DNA of 44,388 bases, taken from the NCBI GenBank assembly GCA_026129915.1, contig JAHCHD010000024.1, positions 1 through 44,388 on the forward strand, given 5' to 3'. Positions 24,397 through 33,791 of this stretch are shown in pieces. Under the pieces are notes generated by a model. The model was not told the origin of the DNA. It was given only the letters and a program-made list of their open reading frames with translations, and searched no databases. A program made the position numbers and the translations under genes. The stretch's first letter is position 1. Each line of letters opens with the position of its first letter. Origin of the DNA: Bryobacterales bacterium. GTDB lineage: Bacteria; Acidobacteriota; Terriglobia; Bryobacterales; Bryobacteraceae.

Positions 24397-27300
24397 GTGA
24401 ACCGAATACTCTTCTCATGCACCTGCACGCGTTACAGCGTGAGTCTCCTGCTGTTGCTGCTCCTTTCCATCCTTCCGCTCTCTGCCCAGGAAACGGCAGG
24501 CGCCGTGCGTGGCGAAGTTACCGACGCTTCATCGGCTCGCATGGCCGATGTGCAGATCGAACTCACTAACTCCGATACCGGCACCACCTATCGGCAGACT
24601 TCCAACATGGAGGGTCTGTTTACGTTTAATCTCATCCCTCCGGGAATGTATAGCATTCGTGCGTCCATGACAGGTTTTCAGACTTACACCATGAGCGGGA
24701 TTCGCGTGGAGATCAATCGCACCACGCAGGTGAATCTCCGTCTCGAACTTGGAAGCGTGTCGGAGGTGGTGGAGGTCTCCGCCCCGCCGGTTGCGATCGA
24801 AACCGCCAGTGCTAACGTGAACACCAATGTGGAGCGAAAGTTTGTGGTAGAACTGCCGAGTTCCTCTCGCAACCCACTGACAATGGCGGCCATGGCGCCG
24901 GGAGTGAATCTCATCCGCCCCGGGTCGCAGGTGACCAACATTGAGGGGGCTGCCGCCAATGTGAACGGACTCCGCCGTAGCGCCAATGTTTTCTACATGG
25001 ACGGCTCCGATAACACAGGAACCTTTCGGAACACTGCGCTGCAATTCCCCAATCCTGAGGCCGTGCAGGAAGTGCAAGTTTCCACAGCGAGCACGTCGGC
25101 TGAATTTGGCAAGCAGCCGGGGGGCATCTTCAATGTAGTCACCAAGTCCGGCACGAACGACCTGCATGGCGCGGGTTTCTTCTTCTTCCGAAACCAGAAT
25201 CTAAATGCCAACACCTGGGACCGCAACCGTTCCGGCGTGGCCCGTCCGGTTGATGACCAAAAGCAGCTTGGTGGCGTACTTGGTGGCCCGGTTATCCGAA
25301 ACAAGACCTTTTTCTTCAGCTCATTTATGCTCTATCGCGAGAAGGTCCCCGGTTTCCAGAACAACCGGCAGGTGCCCACGCAGGCAATGCGCACCGGGGA
25401 TTTCTCTCAGTTCACTCGCCAGTTGTATAACCCTGATACCGGTGCTCCGCTGGCCAACAATCAGGTTCCCACCGCTTTGCTGGATCCCGTGGCGGCGCGC
25501 TTGGCGGCTCTTTTGCCCACCGTTGGCAATCTGGGCGAGCGCTTGCTCTACGACTTCACCAACACGACCAACAACCAGGAACTGCTGGGTAAGTTAGACC
25601 ACAATTTTTCAGAGAAACACCAAGTGAGTGTCAGCTACATGCGTACGTGGGGCATCGGAGACACATTCACAGACGGCGGCAATACCATTCCTACCTGGGC
25701 GCCCATGTCGCTTACCAACCGGCAGAACACGATTTCCGCCAAGCACCTCTGGACGGTGAACTCTTCCACCATCGCCCAGTTCCGCTTTGCATCGGCCAAG
25801 CATGTCGCCGACCGGGACAATGCCACTGTGCAAGGACAGGCACTGGAAGATCTGGGGGCGAACTTCCCGCTGGGGTCCTCACGCTCTGGCCGCTACCTGC
25901 CGCGGATTGAGGTAGCCGACGGCTTTATCGCCAGCCCCGGCAACCTCAGTCTGTTTGACCAGAACAACTACCGCATCGGCGGCACTCTTTCCATGATCCG
26001 GGGCAACCATAACATCAAGTTTGGAATGGAGAGCCAGCGATCGGGCGTACGTCAGTTCAATCCCAGTGACCGCTCGGGCTTCAACTTTGATGGCCGCAGC
26101 TCCTCGCGTCCGGCGGTCGGTAACCCCCAAGGCATCGGTGTGTTTGGCTACGCAATGGCGGACTTCCTCATGGGACGCTCCTCCGCCTTCCAGCAGTCGG
26201 GCACCCGTGACTACGACATCCGCAACTGGTCACACTACTTCTTCATCCAGGACGAGTGGCGAATCACTCCACGGCTTACACTAAGTCCCGGACTGCGCTA
26301 CGAGTTCTATCAACCCTCTCGTGAGGTCGACGGGAGAGCGTCGGCCTTCGTCCTCGGCCACCAGTCGAATCAGTTCCCCAATGCGCCTTTGAACCTCGCG
26401 TTCCAGGGAGATGCGGGCATTCCTATGGGCTTCATCCAACAGGACCGGAACAACTTCGCTCCTCGCTTGGGCCTTGCGTGGGACGTTACAGGTGATGGCA
26501 AGACGGCGGTCCGCGCGGGAGCGGGGATCTACTATGCCTTCAACGCCATGAATATCCCCATGTGGAATTCTGAGCGCATTCCCTGGGATCCGCAGGCAAA
26601 CGGGGGCGAGACCCTAAGCCTGGTTGATCCTTGGGGCACCAGCCGCACCATCAGTTACCCGGCGCCTCCCACGCCGTTCAGCCTAAGTCCGAACGACTTC
26701 AATTACCCGGCCCGCATCGTCCAACTCTTGGGGTACGACCAGAACTGGCGTACTCCCTATACCATGCAGTGGACGCTGAGTGTGGAGCGGGAGCTCGTTC
26801 GCGGGGTGGCGGTAACCACGGGCTACGTGGCTAACCGTGGCCTTGGCTTCTTCCAAGTGTGGGACGGCAATCTTCCGCAATGGGCGCCAAATGCCACGTT
26901 GCAGAATGTGGAGCAGCGCCGACCGATTCCCGGCTTCGGTCTCGTGGAGATCCTCCATGCGCGTACTCGCAGCTGGCACGATTCCTTCCAGTTCTCCACG
27001 AACGTGCGACGCTTTAAGGGGCTTGTCTCCCGCTTCACCTACGTCTATGGAAAGAGCCTCGCTGTAGAAGCCGAAGACCGGGGACAGGGAGGTGATCGCC
27101 CCGCAAATCCCCTGAACGTGGACGGAGAGAAGGGCGAGTTTGGCAACCGCCATACTGGCCGGGCCTTCGTCGTGTACGACCTCCCATTCTTTGCAGGCTC
27201 ACAGTCGCTGGCAGGTCGCCTGCTGGGAAACTGGCAGATGTCCGGCTCCCTGAATATCCAGTCGGGCAGCCGCATCAACGCGATCATTGGCGAGGACTGG

Positions 27301-27675
27301 AATCGTGACGGGCAGGCGGGCGACAGGCCGAACGTAACGGGGCCGATCACCTACACTTCGGGCTCGCGCGACCAGCGCATGGCACGTTACTTCGATACCG
27401 CTGTGTTCACCAATCCCGCCGTGCAGAACACCTTCGGTAACCTTGGCCGCAATGCGCTCTGGGGTCCGGGCCAGTGGGTGGCGGACTATGCCGTGCTGAA
27501 GAATTTTCCGGTCGGGGAAGCGAAGTATTTCCAGTACCGTGCTGAGTTCTATAACGTCTTCAACAACAACAACCTCAACAATCCAAACACCACGATGCGC
27601 AGTGTGGACTTCGGTCGCATTCTGAATCGCTTCGGCAACCGGACGATGCAAATGGGAATCCGCTTTGTATTCTAG
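24397..27675 (+). CDS. TonB-dependent receptor, Oar-like
   Basis: 1,092 residues from the GTG at 24397, which has GGAGG ten bases upstream; the ORF reaches TTG 24328 but the extension is not signal-like. The signal peptide (LLLLLLLSILPLSAQ) is followed by a carboxypeptidase-regulatory-like domain (AGAVRGEVTDASSARMADVQ), a plug with LPSSSRNPLTMAAMAPGVN and YMDGSDNTGTFRN, a GTNDLHGAGFFFFRNQNLNA segment, and a barrel ending MGIRFVF. It follows an ECF sigma/anti-sigma pair by 85 bases and is followed, after 7 bases, by two Tat-exported sugar enzymes. This layout suggests uptake of a carbohydrate or glycoside under sigma control. It has no N-terminal signalling domain of the FecA type, so direct contact with the anti-sigma factor would need another route. 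Confidence 0.9.
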   Translation: MNRILFSCTCTRYSVSLLLLLLLSILPLSAQETAGAVRGEVTDASSARMADVQIELTNSDTGTTYRQTSNMEGLFTFNLIPPGMYSIRASMTGFQTYTMSGIRVEINRTTQVNLRLELGSVSEVVEVSAPPVAIETASANVNTNVERKFVVELPSSSRNPLTMAAMAPGVNLIRPGSQVTNIEGAAANVNGLRRSANVFYMDGSDNTGTFRNTALQFPNPEAVQEVQVSTASTSAEFGKQPGGIFNVVTKSGTNDLHGAGFFFFRNQNLNANTWDRNRSGVARPVDDQKQLGGVLGGPVIRNKTFFFSSFMLYREKVPGFQNNRQVPTQAMRTGDFSQFTRQLYNPDTGAPLANNQVPTALLDPVAARLAALLPTVGNLGERLLYDFTNTTNNQELLGKLDHNFSEKHQVSVSYMRTWGIGDTFTDGGNTIPTWAPMSLTNRQNTISAKHLWTVNSSTIAQFRFASAKHVADRDNATVQGQALEDLGANFPLGSSRSGRYLPRIEVADGFIASPGNLSLFDQNNYRIGGTLSMIRGNHNIKFGMESQRSGVRQFNPSDRSGFNFDGRSSSRPAVGNPQGIGVFGYAMADFLMGRSSAFQQSGTRDYDIRNWSHYFFIQDEWRITPRLTLSPGLRYEFYQPSREVDGRASAFVLGHQSNQFPNAPLNLAFQGDAGIPMGFIQQDRNNFAPRLGLAWDVTGDGKTAVRAGAGIYYAFNAMNIPMWNSERIPWDPQANGGETLSLVDPWGTSRTISYPAPPTPFSLSPNDFNYPARIVQLLGYDQNWRTPYTMQWTLSVERELVRGVAVTTGYVANRGLGFFQVWDGNLPQWAPNATLQNVEQRRPIPGFGLVEILHARTRSWHDSFQFSTNVRRFKGLVSRFTYVYGKSLAVEAEDRGQGGDRPANPLNVDGEKGEFGNRHTGRAFVVYDLPFFAGSQSLAGRLLGNWQMSGSLNIQSGSRINAIIGEDWNRDGQAGDRPNVTGPITYTSGSRDQRMARYFDTAVFTNPAVQNTFGNLGRNALWGPGQWVADYAVLKNFPVGEAKYFQYRAEFYNVFNNNNLNNPNTTMRSVDFGRILNRFGNRTMQMGIRFVF

Positions 27676-27682
27676 AAAGCAC

Positions 27683-28558
27683 ATGCGCATTCACCGGAGA
27701 CACTTCATCCAGACGGCGGCTCTTTCAGCAGCTGTCACCTGGAACCGCGCACAGGCGGAGGAGCCAGCGCTGAAGGTGGGAGGCATCCCGCTGGGTTTGC
27801 AGACCTTCTGCTTCAACGACCGGCCCTTTGAGCAAATGATTGAGGCTGTGGTGGCAACGGGGGCGCGAGGCATCGAACTGTTCCGAGGCCATGCTGAACC
27901 CCAGCCGCTGCATCGCGACCGCCCGAAGCTGCGCGAGTGGCGGCTGACGGTGGACCTACGGCACTTCCACGACCTTCGCCAGAAGATCCACAACGCAGGG
28001 CTCACCATCCTTTCCTACGACGTAAGCATGCGTAGCGACTGGACTGAAGACGAGATCGATCGCGCGTTTCAGATGGCACGCAGTCTGGGCACGGATCTCA
28101 TCACTACCTCGAGCAACATCGCCGTCAGCCCGCGCCTTGACGCGGCCGCACAGAAGCACAGCATCCGCGTGGGCCTGCACAATCACGCGCAACAGAAGCC
28201 GGATGAACTAGCTACCGCGGAAGACTATGCCACGGCCCTGAAGGGGCGGTCCAAGTGGATGGGCATCACGTTCGACACCGGCCATTTCGCCGCTGCCGGG
28301 TTCGACTGTGTGCCGTTCCTCGAAGCCAACCGAGAGCGTACCTTCGCGCTACACTTCAAAGACCGCAAGAAGGACATGGGGCCACAGGTGCCACTGGGCA
28401 CGGGCGACGCCGGCCTGCCTGGTATTATTGCCTTCCTCCGGCGGCACAACCTCACGATCCCTGTCTGCATTGAACACGTGGTGCAGGAAGGCGACCGTCT
28501 GCCCGTCATTCGCAATGATGTAGCATGGCTACGCAGGGAACTCAGCAAGGGACTCTAA
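27683..28558 (+). CDS. Exported sugar phosphate isomerase/epimerase-like protein
   Basis: 291 residues with a twin-arginine-type N-terminus (MRIHRRHFIQTAALSAAVTW). The rest is a TIM barrel of the AP-endonuclease-2/xylose-isomerase-like group: ATGARGIELFRGH, GLTILSYDVS, His166 and His168 in GLHNHAQ, Asp198 and His201 in TFDTGHF, His224 in LHFKDR, and Glu264 in CIEHV. These positions are the usual divalent-metal ligands. Family members isomerise or epimerise free or modified sugars, and some act on 3-keto sugars; the substrate is not clear. The ATG at 27683 lies 7 bases after the TonB receptor stop and the next gene begins 3 bases after its own stop, so the three form one operon. Confidence 0.85.
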   Translation: MRIHRRHFIQTAALSAAVTWNRAQAEEPALKVGGIPLGLQTFCFNDRPFEQMIEAVVATGARGIELFRGHAEPQPLHRDRPKLREWRLTVDLRHFHDLRQKIHNAGLTILSYDVSMRSDWTEDEIDRAFQMARSLGTDLITTSSNIAVSPRLDAAAQKHSIRVGLHNHAQQKPDELATAEDYATALKGRSKWMGITFDTGHFAAAGFDCVPFLEANRERTFALHFKDRKKDMGPQVPLGTGDAGLPGIIAFLRRHNLTIPVCIEHVVQEGDRLPVIRNDVAWLRRELSKGL

Positions 28559-28561
28559 CCA

Positions 28562-30049
28562 ATGCAACGACGCGAATTTCTGAAGGCCACATCCATCTCC
28601 GCGATTGCTGGCGGCGGCGCCCGCGCCCAACAGGTGCGGGGCGCCAACGACAAAGTGCAGGTGGGCATCATCGGCCTCGGCATGAACGGCTTCGGCCAGC
28701 ACGTGCAGGGGCTCCTTGCCATCCCCAATAAGGCGGAGATCGTGGCCGTCAGCGACATCTATGCGCCTCGGGTTGACCGCACTCTGTCCGTCACCCGGGC
28801 CAAGAGCTACCACAATTACGAGGACCTTCTGGCTGACCCCAACGTAGAGGCTGTGATTATCTCCACGCCGGACCACTGGCACGCCAAGATGGCCATCGAT
28901 GCCATGCGCGCTGGTAAGGATGTCGATGTGGAGAAGCCCATGGCCCTGACGCTGGAAGAGGCCAAGGAAATGGTGCGCGTCTCAAAGGAAACCGGGCGCG
29001 TGCTGGCCGTCGACAGTGAGCACATGGCGCATACCATCTGGAAACCCGCCAGGCAGGCAGTGGATGGAGGCGTGCTGGGCAAGCTGCTCTGGAGCCAGAC
29101 CAGCCGCAGCCGAAACTCCATCGAACCCGCCTGGGAATACACCATCGACGACGGCGCCGGCCCGGACAACCTTGACTGGGAACGCTGGCTGGGCCCCTCA
29201 AAGAACCGCGTCGCTTTCAGCAAGGAACGGTATTTCCGATGGCGTCGATTCTGGGACTATGGCGGCGGCATTATGACGGATCTCTACTTCCATCACCTCG
29301 CTCCGCTGATCCACGTGACTGGTCGCGGCTTTCCGGTGAAGGTGACGGCGGCGGGCGGGCATTATGTCCACCCCAGCAGCACCATCGAAGTGCCGGATAC
29401 GATGTTACTGACGCTTGATTTCGAGAACAGGCATTCCATGCTGGTGGGCGGTTCCCTCGCCAACTCGGTGGAACTTCCCATCATTGTGCGGGGGAACGAG
29501 GCAAACATCCGCTTTCTTGGCGGCAGCCAGGTGCGGCCAGGCTACCTCATCATCGAGCCGGAAGGCCCCTACGCTGACAGCTTTCGCTCCAAAGTGGAAA
29601 AGGCCGGCATCGAAGGGAAGTGGGAAACGGTACAGGGCGGCGGATCTGCTCCCCAACTCGCTCGCATGCCCCGGGCGAGGCAGGAAGAAACCATGGCGGC
29701 GCTGCTGGGCGAGAACGACGTGAAGGCAGCCTACGAGGATGCCGTCCGCCGAAAGCCGGCACTCAAGGACGATCCGGCGGCCCGTGTAGCCTTCTTCCAG
29801 GACTTTCTGAATGCACGCCAACGCCGCGCCAACTCCCGCGAGATCTTCCGGGTGGATGCCGTTGAGGGAGAGAGTTTCCACGAGAACTTCCTGCGCTGCG
29901 TGCGCACCAGGGAAACTCCAACATTCGACGGCGAACTCGGCGTGCGCGTGCAAGCCGCGGTGGTGATGGGCGTGGAGGCCTTCCGCCAGCAGAAGACGGT
30001 TTACTTCGACCCCAAGCGGGTAGAAGTGGTCGAACGGCCGGTAGTGTAG
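28562..30049 (+). CDS. Exported Gfo/Idh/MocA-family oxidoreductase
   Basis: 495 residues with the Tat motif MQRREFLKATSISAIAGG. The Rossmann fold starts at VQVGIIGLGMNGFG (residues 32-45), with the family signature EKP at 124-126 (VDVEKPMALT) and STPDHWHAKMAIDAMRAGKD before it. The C-terminal alpha/beta domain contains GGGIMTDLYFHHLAPLIHV, with a His pair near the substrate site. Members oxidise or epimerise sugars with tightly bound NAD(P), including retaining keto-sugar chemistry and glycoside cleavage by transient oxidation. Tat export with a bound cofactor fits a periplasmic role. It follows the isomerase by 3 bases. A pathway of oxidation to a keto-sugar followed by isomerisation is an inference; the DUF1080 protein elsewhere in the window could be a further step. 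Confidence 0.88.
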   Translation: MQRREFLKATSISAIAGGGARAQQVRGANDKVQVGIIGLGMNGFGQHVQGLLAIPNKAEIVAVSDIYAPRVDRTLSVTRAKSYHNYEDLLADPNVEAVIISTPDHWHAKMAIDAMRAGKDVDVEKPMALTLEEAKEMVRVSKETGRVLAVDSEHMAHTIWKPARQAVDGGVLGKLLWSQTSRSRNSIEPAWEYTIDDGAGPDNLDWERWLGPSKNRVAFSKERYFRWRRFWDYGGGIMTDLYFHHLAPLIHVTGRGFPVKVTAAGGHYVHPSSTIEVPDTMLLTLDFENRHSMLVGGSLANSVELPIIVRGNEANIRFLGGSQVRPGYLIIEPEGPYADSFRSKVEKAGIEGKWETVQGGGSAPQLARMPRARQEETMAALLGENDVKAAYEDAVRRKPALKDDPAARVAFFQDFLNARQRRANSREIFRVDAVEGESFHENFLRCVRTRETPTFDGELGVRVQAAVVMGVEAFRQQKTVYFDPKRVEVVERPVV

Positions 30050-30102
30050 TGGCACGCGTCCGGCTGGTGAGCAGCGCGCTGATTCGCTCGGTGCCCCGGT
30101 CC

Positions 30103-30131
30103 TTGCAATCCGCGCCCGGTTGGCATATTGT
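30103..30131 (+). promoter_or_regulatory. Putative promoter for the NCS1-type transporter
   Basis: TTGCAA (30103-30108) and TATTGT (30126-30131) are exactly 17 bases apart, each with four of six consensus bases, in the 100-base gap after the oxidoreductase. Transcription would start about 12 bases before the ATG at 30150. It suggests the transporter can be expressed apart from the sugar operon. Confidence 0.4.
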
Positions 30132-30149
30132 TGACGGTTTCCGCGCTTG

Positions 30150-31535
30150 ATGTCTATGGACACCGCCAACAGCCCCTCCGCCACTGAATTAGCTTCGCGT
30201 ATGGACAAACTCTATGAGTTTGACCGCGAGCCCGTCCACCCAAGTCGCCTTCATAGCAACGCCCGCTTCGCTGGGTTGCTGGCTGGCGAGCACGTCGCCG
30301 CCACCGAATTCGTCATAGGCGCATTCTTTGTCCTGCACGGCGTCACGGCCAGGGATCTGTTCCTGGGATTGTTGCTGGGAAACCTGCTTGCGGTGCTCTC
30401 GTGGGCTTTTCTCTGTGCACCCATTGCCACGCAAACCAGGCTGACCCTGTATTGGTACTTGCGGCGCATCGCCGGACCCGGCGTCACCGTGATCTACAAC
30501 ATCGCCAACGCCTTCCTGTTTTGCATCCTGGCGGGGGCGATGATATCCGTTTCCGCCACAGCCATTGGACTCGCGTTTTCCATCCCAGGGCCGCAACTAA
30601 GCGACATTTACCCCAACAGCGTGGCCTGGGTGCTCCTTACCGGCGCAATCGGGATGGCATTCACGCTTATCGCTATCCTGGGATTCGAAAAGGTGAGCCA
30701 GTTCGCGGAATTGTGCTCCCCGTGGATCTTCGTTGTTTTCATTGCCGGGGCGTTGGCCATGCTTCCCAAACTGGGTGTGGCGCCCGATTTCTCCAACTTC
30801 TGGGAAGTTGCCAGCACCCGCATCTGGACGGGCACGCCCACACCGGGGCAGGAGCCCTTCCACTTCTGGCACATTGCCTTCTTCGCGTGGTTCGCGAACC
30901 TTGCCATGCACGTAGGGCTCTCTGACATGGCCCTTTTTCGCTATGCCAAGAGCTGGAAAACCGGCTTCTACTCGGCGTTTGGGATGTTTCCAGGCCACTT
31001 CCTGGCATGGATTTGCTCCGGCATCATGGTGGCCGCGGTAGACCGCGAAATGAATCCCGGCCTGATGGCGTTCACCGCCGTGGGCGTCTCCGGCGCCGTG
31101 GCTGTTGCTATCGCTGGTTGGACCACGGCGAATCCCACACTCTACCGCGCCGGCCTGGCCTTGCAGGTGGTCACGCCCAATTGGCCGCGCTGGCGGATTA
31201 CCCTCATCGCTGGTATTGCTACAACCATCGTGGCCTGCTTCCCGGTAGTGTTCCTGAAGCTGTTGGACTACGTAGCCATCTACGGATTGCTGCTTATGCC
31301 CATTGGCGCGATCGTAGTGGCCGAGCATTGGGTCTTGCCTAGGCTGGGCATTCCTCAGTTTGATGCGGAACGACGCAACGTGATGATTAGCTGGCCTGTG
31401 CTCCTCGTTTGGCTGGGCACGCTCGCTTTTTGCGCGGTACTGCCCATTCACCTTTACTTCCGCTGGCTGCCGGGCTACTTTGTCGCGCTCTTCACCTACA
31501 TTCTCATCCAGCGCGTAAGGAGCCGAAAGACATGA
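30150..31535 (+). CDS. NCS1-family (purine/cytosine permease-like) transporter
   Basis: 461 residues with about 12 hydrophobic helices. The polar N-terminus (MSMDTANSPSATELAS) precedes AGLLAGEHVAATEFVIGAFF, whose spacing fits the first helix of the nucleobase:cation symporter-1 group; later segments include NIANAFLFCILAGAMI, AFFAWFANLAMHVGLSDMAL and AIAGWTTANPTLYRAGL, the last being a typical helix-8 pattern of this family. Substrates in the family are purines, pyrimidines, hydantoins, allantoin or thiamine precursors; here none can be assigned. The start at 30150 has no clear ribosome site, and ATG 30156 is an alternative. The stop overlaps the start of the next small gene (ATGA). Confidence 0.8.
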   Translation: MSMDTANSPSATELASRMDKLYEFDREPVHPSRLHSNARFAGLLAGEHVAATEFVIGAFFVLHGVTARDLFLGLLLGNLLAVLSWAFLCAPIATQTRLTLYWYLRRIAGPGVTVIYNIANAFLFCILAGAMISVSATAIGLAFSIPGPQLSDIYPNSVAWVLLTGAIGMAFTLIAILGFEKVSQFAELCSPWIFVVFIAGALAMLPKLGVAPDFSNFWEVASTRIWTGTPTPGQEPFHFWHIAFFAWFANLAMHVGLSDMALFRYAKSWKTGFYSAFGMFPGHFLAWICSGIMVAAVDREMNPGLMAFTAVGVSGAVAVAIAGWTTANPTLYRAGLALQVVTPNWPRWRITLIAGIATTIVACFPVVFLKLLDYVAIYGLLLMPIGAIVVAEHWVLPRLGIPQFDAERRNVMISWPVLLVWLGTLAFCAVLPIHLYFRWLPGYFVALFTYILIQRVRSRKT

Positions 31536-31711
31536 GTCTGCTGCTAAACATCGCCTCCGCCGCGGCGCTCACCGGATGCATGGCCAGCGCCATTATGGTA
31601 TTCGTCGGGTCACTTGACGAACAAAGCTATAAGACCGCTTTCTTGATCTGCTCACTGGCTTGGTTTGCTCTGTCGGCATTTCGGATCTATCGGCCAAGGC
31701 TGAAATCATAG
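31532..31711 (+). CDS. Small two-helix membrane protein, 59 residues
   Basis: ATG 31532 overlaps the transporter stop by four bases and has AAGGAG nine bases upstream, one of the better ribosome sites in the window. The product has two hydrophobic helices (about 3-25 and 34-51) joined by a short acidic loop GSLDEQSYK, with a basic end RIYRPRLKS. I do not recognise the family; a subunit or helper of the NCS1-type transporter is the simplest idea from context. The last 119 bases overlap the end of the PIG-L gene on the other strand, so the two genes are convergent and share sequence. Confidence 0.65.
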   Translation: MSLLLNIASAAALTGCMASAIMVFVGSLDEQSYKTAFLICSLAWFALSAFRIYRPRLKS

Positions 31712-32516
31712 GCGTGGCCAGGCTTGGGTCGAAGGCCTCGCTCTCCCTCACCAGCGGCCGGTGCAACAGCTTTTCAACCAGGCTTTCAAGGCGAGGATCC
31801 TGGGGATAAGGGTGGCCCTTATAGTGGCGGAAACCCTCCCCAATCCGGATACCGGCCAATGCGCCGCGCTGGCGGGTCCACTTCTGCATGTTCGAGACGT
31901 AGTTCTCAAGTCCGTGCCGGATACGGAGCCATTCCCGCTGGCTCTTGTGCTCCATCAGCATGGCGATCTTCAGGTCGAAGGTCTTCTCGATATCCACGAC
32001 AAAGTGGGGAACTACCTCGGTTCCGTAGCGGTCAACGCCACCGATGGGATCCATGAAGTAGAGCGCGGGAATCTCGGCAAGCGGCATCGCCGCGGCGGAT
32101 TCTCCGGTGGAATAATTGGGAAGGGCCGCTGCAAAGCAGGCGTCGCGCACCAGGAGGGCGGTGGCTTCGTGGTCCGCCATATAGTCTTCTGGCGATGACG
32201 TAACTACAATTGTCGGACGAATGGCTCGCAGAAACTCCGTCAGTCGCTGCCGGGAGGGATGGTCACTAAAGACAGCCATGTCGCGGAAGCCCAAATAGAA
32301 GTACCGAGCCTTAATCAAGGCCGCCGAGTTGGCTGCTTCCTGCACGCGGATCTTCGCGATCTCATCCGCTTCCTGGTTTACCGTTCCGCAGTCACCAGCA
32401 GTCATCGTAGCCAATACTACTCGGTGGCCCTCACGGGCCAAACCCGCAAGTGTGCCGGCGGCCAGGAACTCGATGTCATCGGGATGGGCGTGAATCGCCA
32501 GGATGGTGTGGTCCAT
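31593..32516 (-). CDS. PIG-L/LmbE-family deacetylase
   Basis: 307 residues. The N-terminal signature AIHAHPDDIEF gives the zinc ligands His11 and Asp14, with His116 in YMADHEATALL as the third. The order and spacing fit the family that removes acetyl groups from N-acetylglucosamine-containing compounds, including bacillithiol and mycothiol precursors and glycolipids. The substrate is unknown. Residues after about 268 (SALADRSEMPTEQTKPVSRS) are basic, low in order and beyond the usual family end; they are encoded across the small transporter-associated gene on the opposite strand, which suggests loss of an earlier stop codon. The ATG at 32516 starts directly at the first strand. It is divergent from the glycosyltransferase at 32673. 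Confidence 0.87.
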   Translation of the reverse strand: MDHTILAIHAHPDDIEFLAAGTLAGLAREGHRVVLATMTAGDCGTVNQEADEIAKIRVQEAANSAALIKARYFYLGFRDMAVFSDHPSRQRLTEFLRAIRPTIVVTSSPEDYMADHEATALLVRDACFAAALPNYSTGESAAAMPLAEIPALYFMDPIGGVDRYGTEVVPHFVVDIEKTFDLKIAMLMEHKSQREWLRIRHGLENYVSNMQKWTRQRGALAGIRIGEGFRHYKGHPYPQDPRLESLVEKLLHRPLVRESEAFDPSLATPMISALADRSEMPTEQTKPVSRSRKRSYSFVRQVTRRIP

Positions 32517-32672
32517 GGGAAAACAATGAATGTACTAGACGTTCTGGAACGATATGGCTATCGTAGCAGGGGTTTTCTCGAATTGAAATGATTCATGGCG
32601 CCGTCGGGCGTGGATTACGTACTAGCCATGCCAAGAGCCAGATTGCCCGAACACTGGTAAAATTGGAAGGTG

Positions 32673-33659
32673 ATGATTTCGATCGTCATTCCGATCCATA
32701 ACGAAGAGCCCACCATCCTCCCGCTCTATGACCGGCTCTGCGCAGTCATGGACTCCCTGGGGCGGCAGTGGGAAGTCATCTTCGTGGATGATGCTTCCAC
32801 CGACGCCAGTTTCGAGATTCTCGCCAACCTCGTGGAAACCGATCCACGCATGAAGGTGGTCCAGCTGCGGCGCAACTTCGGCCAGACGGCTGCTCTGTCT
32901 GCCGGGTTCGACCTCGCTCAGGGCCAGGTGATCCTCTCCATGGATGGCGACCTGCAGCACGACCCCGCCGATATCCCCCTGCTACTCGAGAAGATCGATG
33001 CTGGCTACGACATTGCCAGCGGCTGGCGCAAGGTGCGCGTGGATAATCTCGTGATGCGCAAGATTCCCAGCCGTGTCGCCAACTGGCTGATAGCCAGGGT
33101 CTCCGGCGTGGAACTTCACGACTTTGGCACCACGTTTAAAGCGTACAAAGCGGAAGTGCTGCACGACGTGAAACTCTACGGGGAGTTGCACCGGTTTATT
33201 CCAGCGTTGGCCAGTTTCTACGGCGCTCGCATTGCAGAGGTGCCCATTCGCAATGTGCCGCGCGAGGCAGGCGCTAGCCACTACGGCATCGGACGCACTT
33301 TCCGGGTGGCTTTCGATATCGTTACCATCCAGTTCCTGCTTCGCTACATGACCCGCCCCATGCACTTCTTTGGCAAACTTGGCGCGGTGGGGCTGCTTTC
33401 CTCCGGCGTTACTTTCGTTTATCTCCTGGGTTACAAACTGATGGGTGGCCACATCATGCAACAGCATGGGCCGCTGCTGATTGTCGCCGTAATGTTTTTC
33501 TTGGCCAGCCTGATGCTGTTTGGGATTGGCTTGATGGGCGAAGTGCTGATGCGTACCTATTTCGAAAGCTCCGGACGTCGTATCTACGCCGTGCGCGACG
33601 TGCGCATGGGTCACCAGGAAACCACTACACCCGAGGCCCACGAAGAAAGCGAGTCGTAG
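32673..33659 (+). CDS. Family 2 glycosyltransferase with two C-terminal membrane helices
   Basis: 328 residues. The GT-A domain begins MISIVIPIHNEEPTILPLYD, with VDDAS at 38-42 and the metal-binding DGD at 91-93 (MDGDLQHDPADI). Two helices near the C-terminus (FGKLGAVGLLSSGVTFVYLL and LLIVAVMFFLASLMLFGIGL) are followed by the usual GEVLMRTYFESSGRR. This layout is that of polyprenyl-phosphate sugar transferases (dolichol-phosphate-mannose, ArnC or GtrB type), which load a sugar onto undecaprenyl phosphate on the inner membrane. The donor sugar is not known. Start: GGAAG lies just before ATG 32673; GTG 32670 is an alternative. Together with the PIG-L gene, it could modify envelope glycolipids. 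Confidence 0.9.
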   Translation: MISIVIPIHNEEPTILPLYDRLCAVMDSLGRQWEVIFVDDASTDASFEILANLVETDPRMKVVQLRRNFGQTAALSAGFDLAQGQVILSMDGDLQHDPADIPLLLEKIDAGYDIASGWRKVRVDNLVMRKIPSRVANWLIARVSGVELHDFGTTFKAYKAEVLHDVKLYGELHRFIPALASFYGARIAEVPIRNVPREAGASHYGIGRTFRVAFDIVTIQFLLRYMTRPMHFFGKLGAVGLLSSGVTFVYLLGYKLMGGHIMQQHGPLLIVAVMFFLASLMLFGIGLMGEVLMRTYFESSGRRIYAVRDVRMGHQETTTPEAHEESES

Positions 33660-33791
33660 CGGTCGCACGCAGCCTGGGGGACAAACGCGAAACGGGCTTG
33701 AATCGCGTCACGTGGGCAAACCACTGCTGAAACAGCGTGCCCGGTGTCGGCAAGGCGAACCGGTTGTTCGGCCGAGTTCACCCCTTTCCGT

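Noticed and set aside
30597..31451. 284-residue minus-strand ORF opposite the NCS1-type transporter
   Set aside because: Charged, repetitive composition without a family; the transporter helices on the plus strand are convincing.
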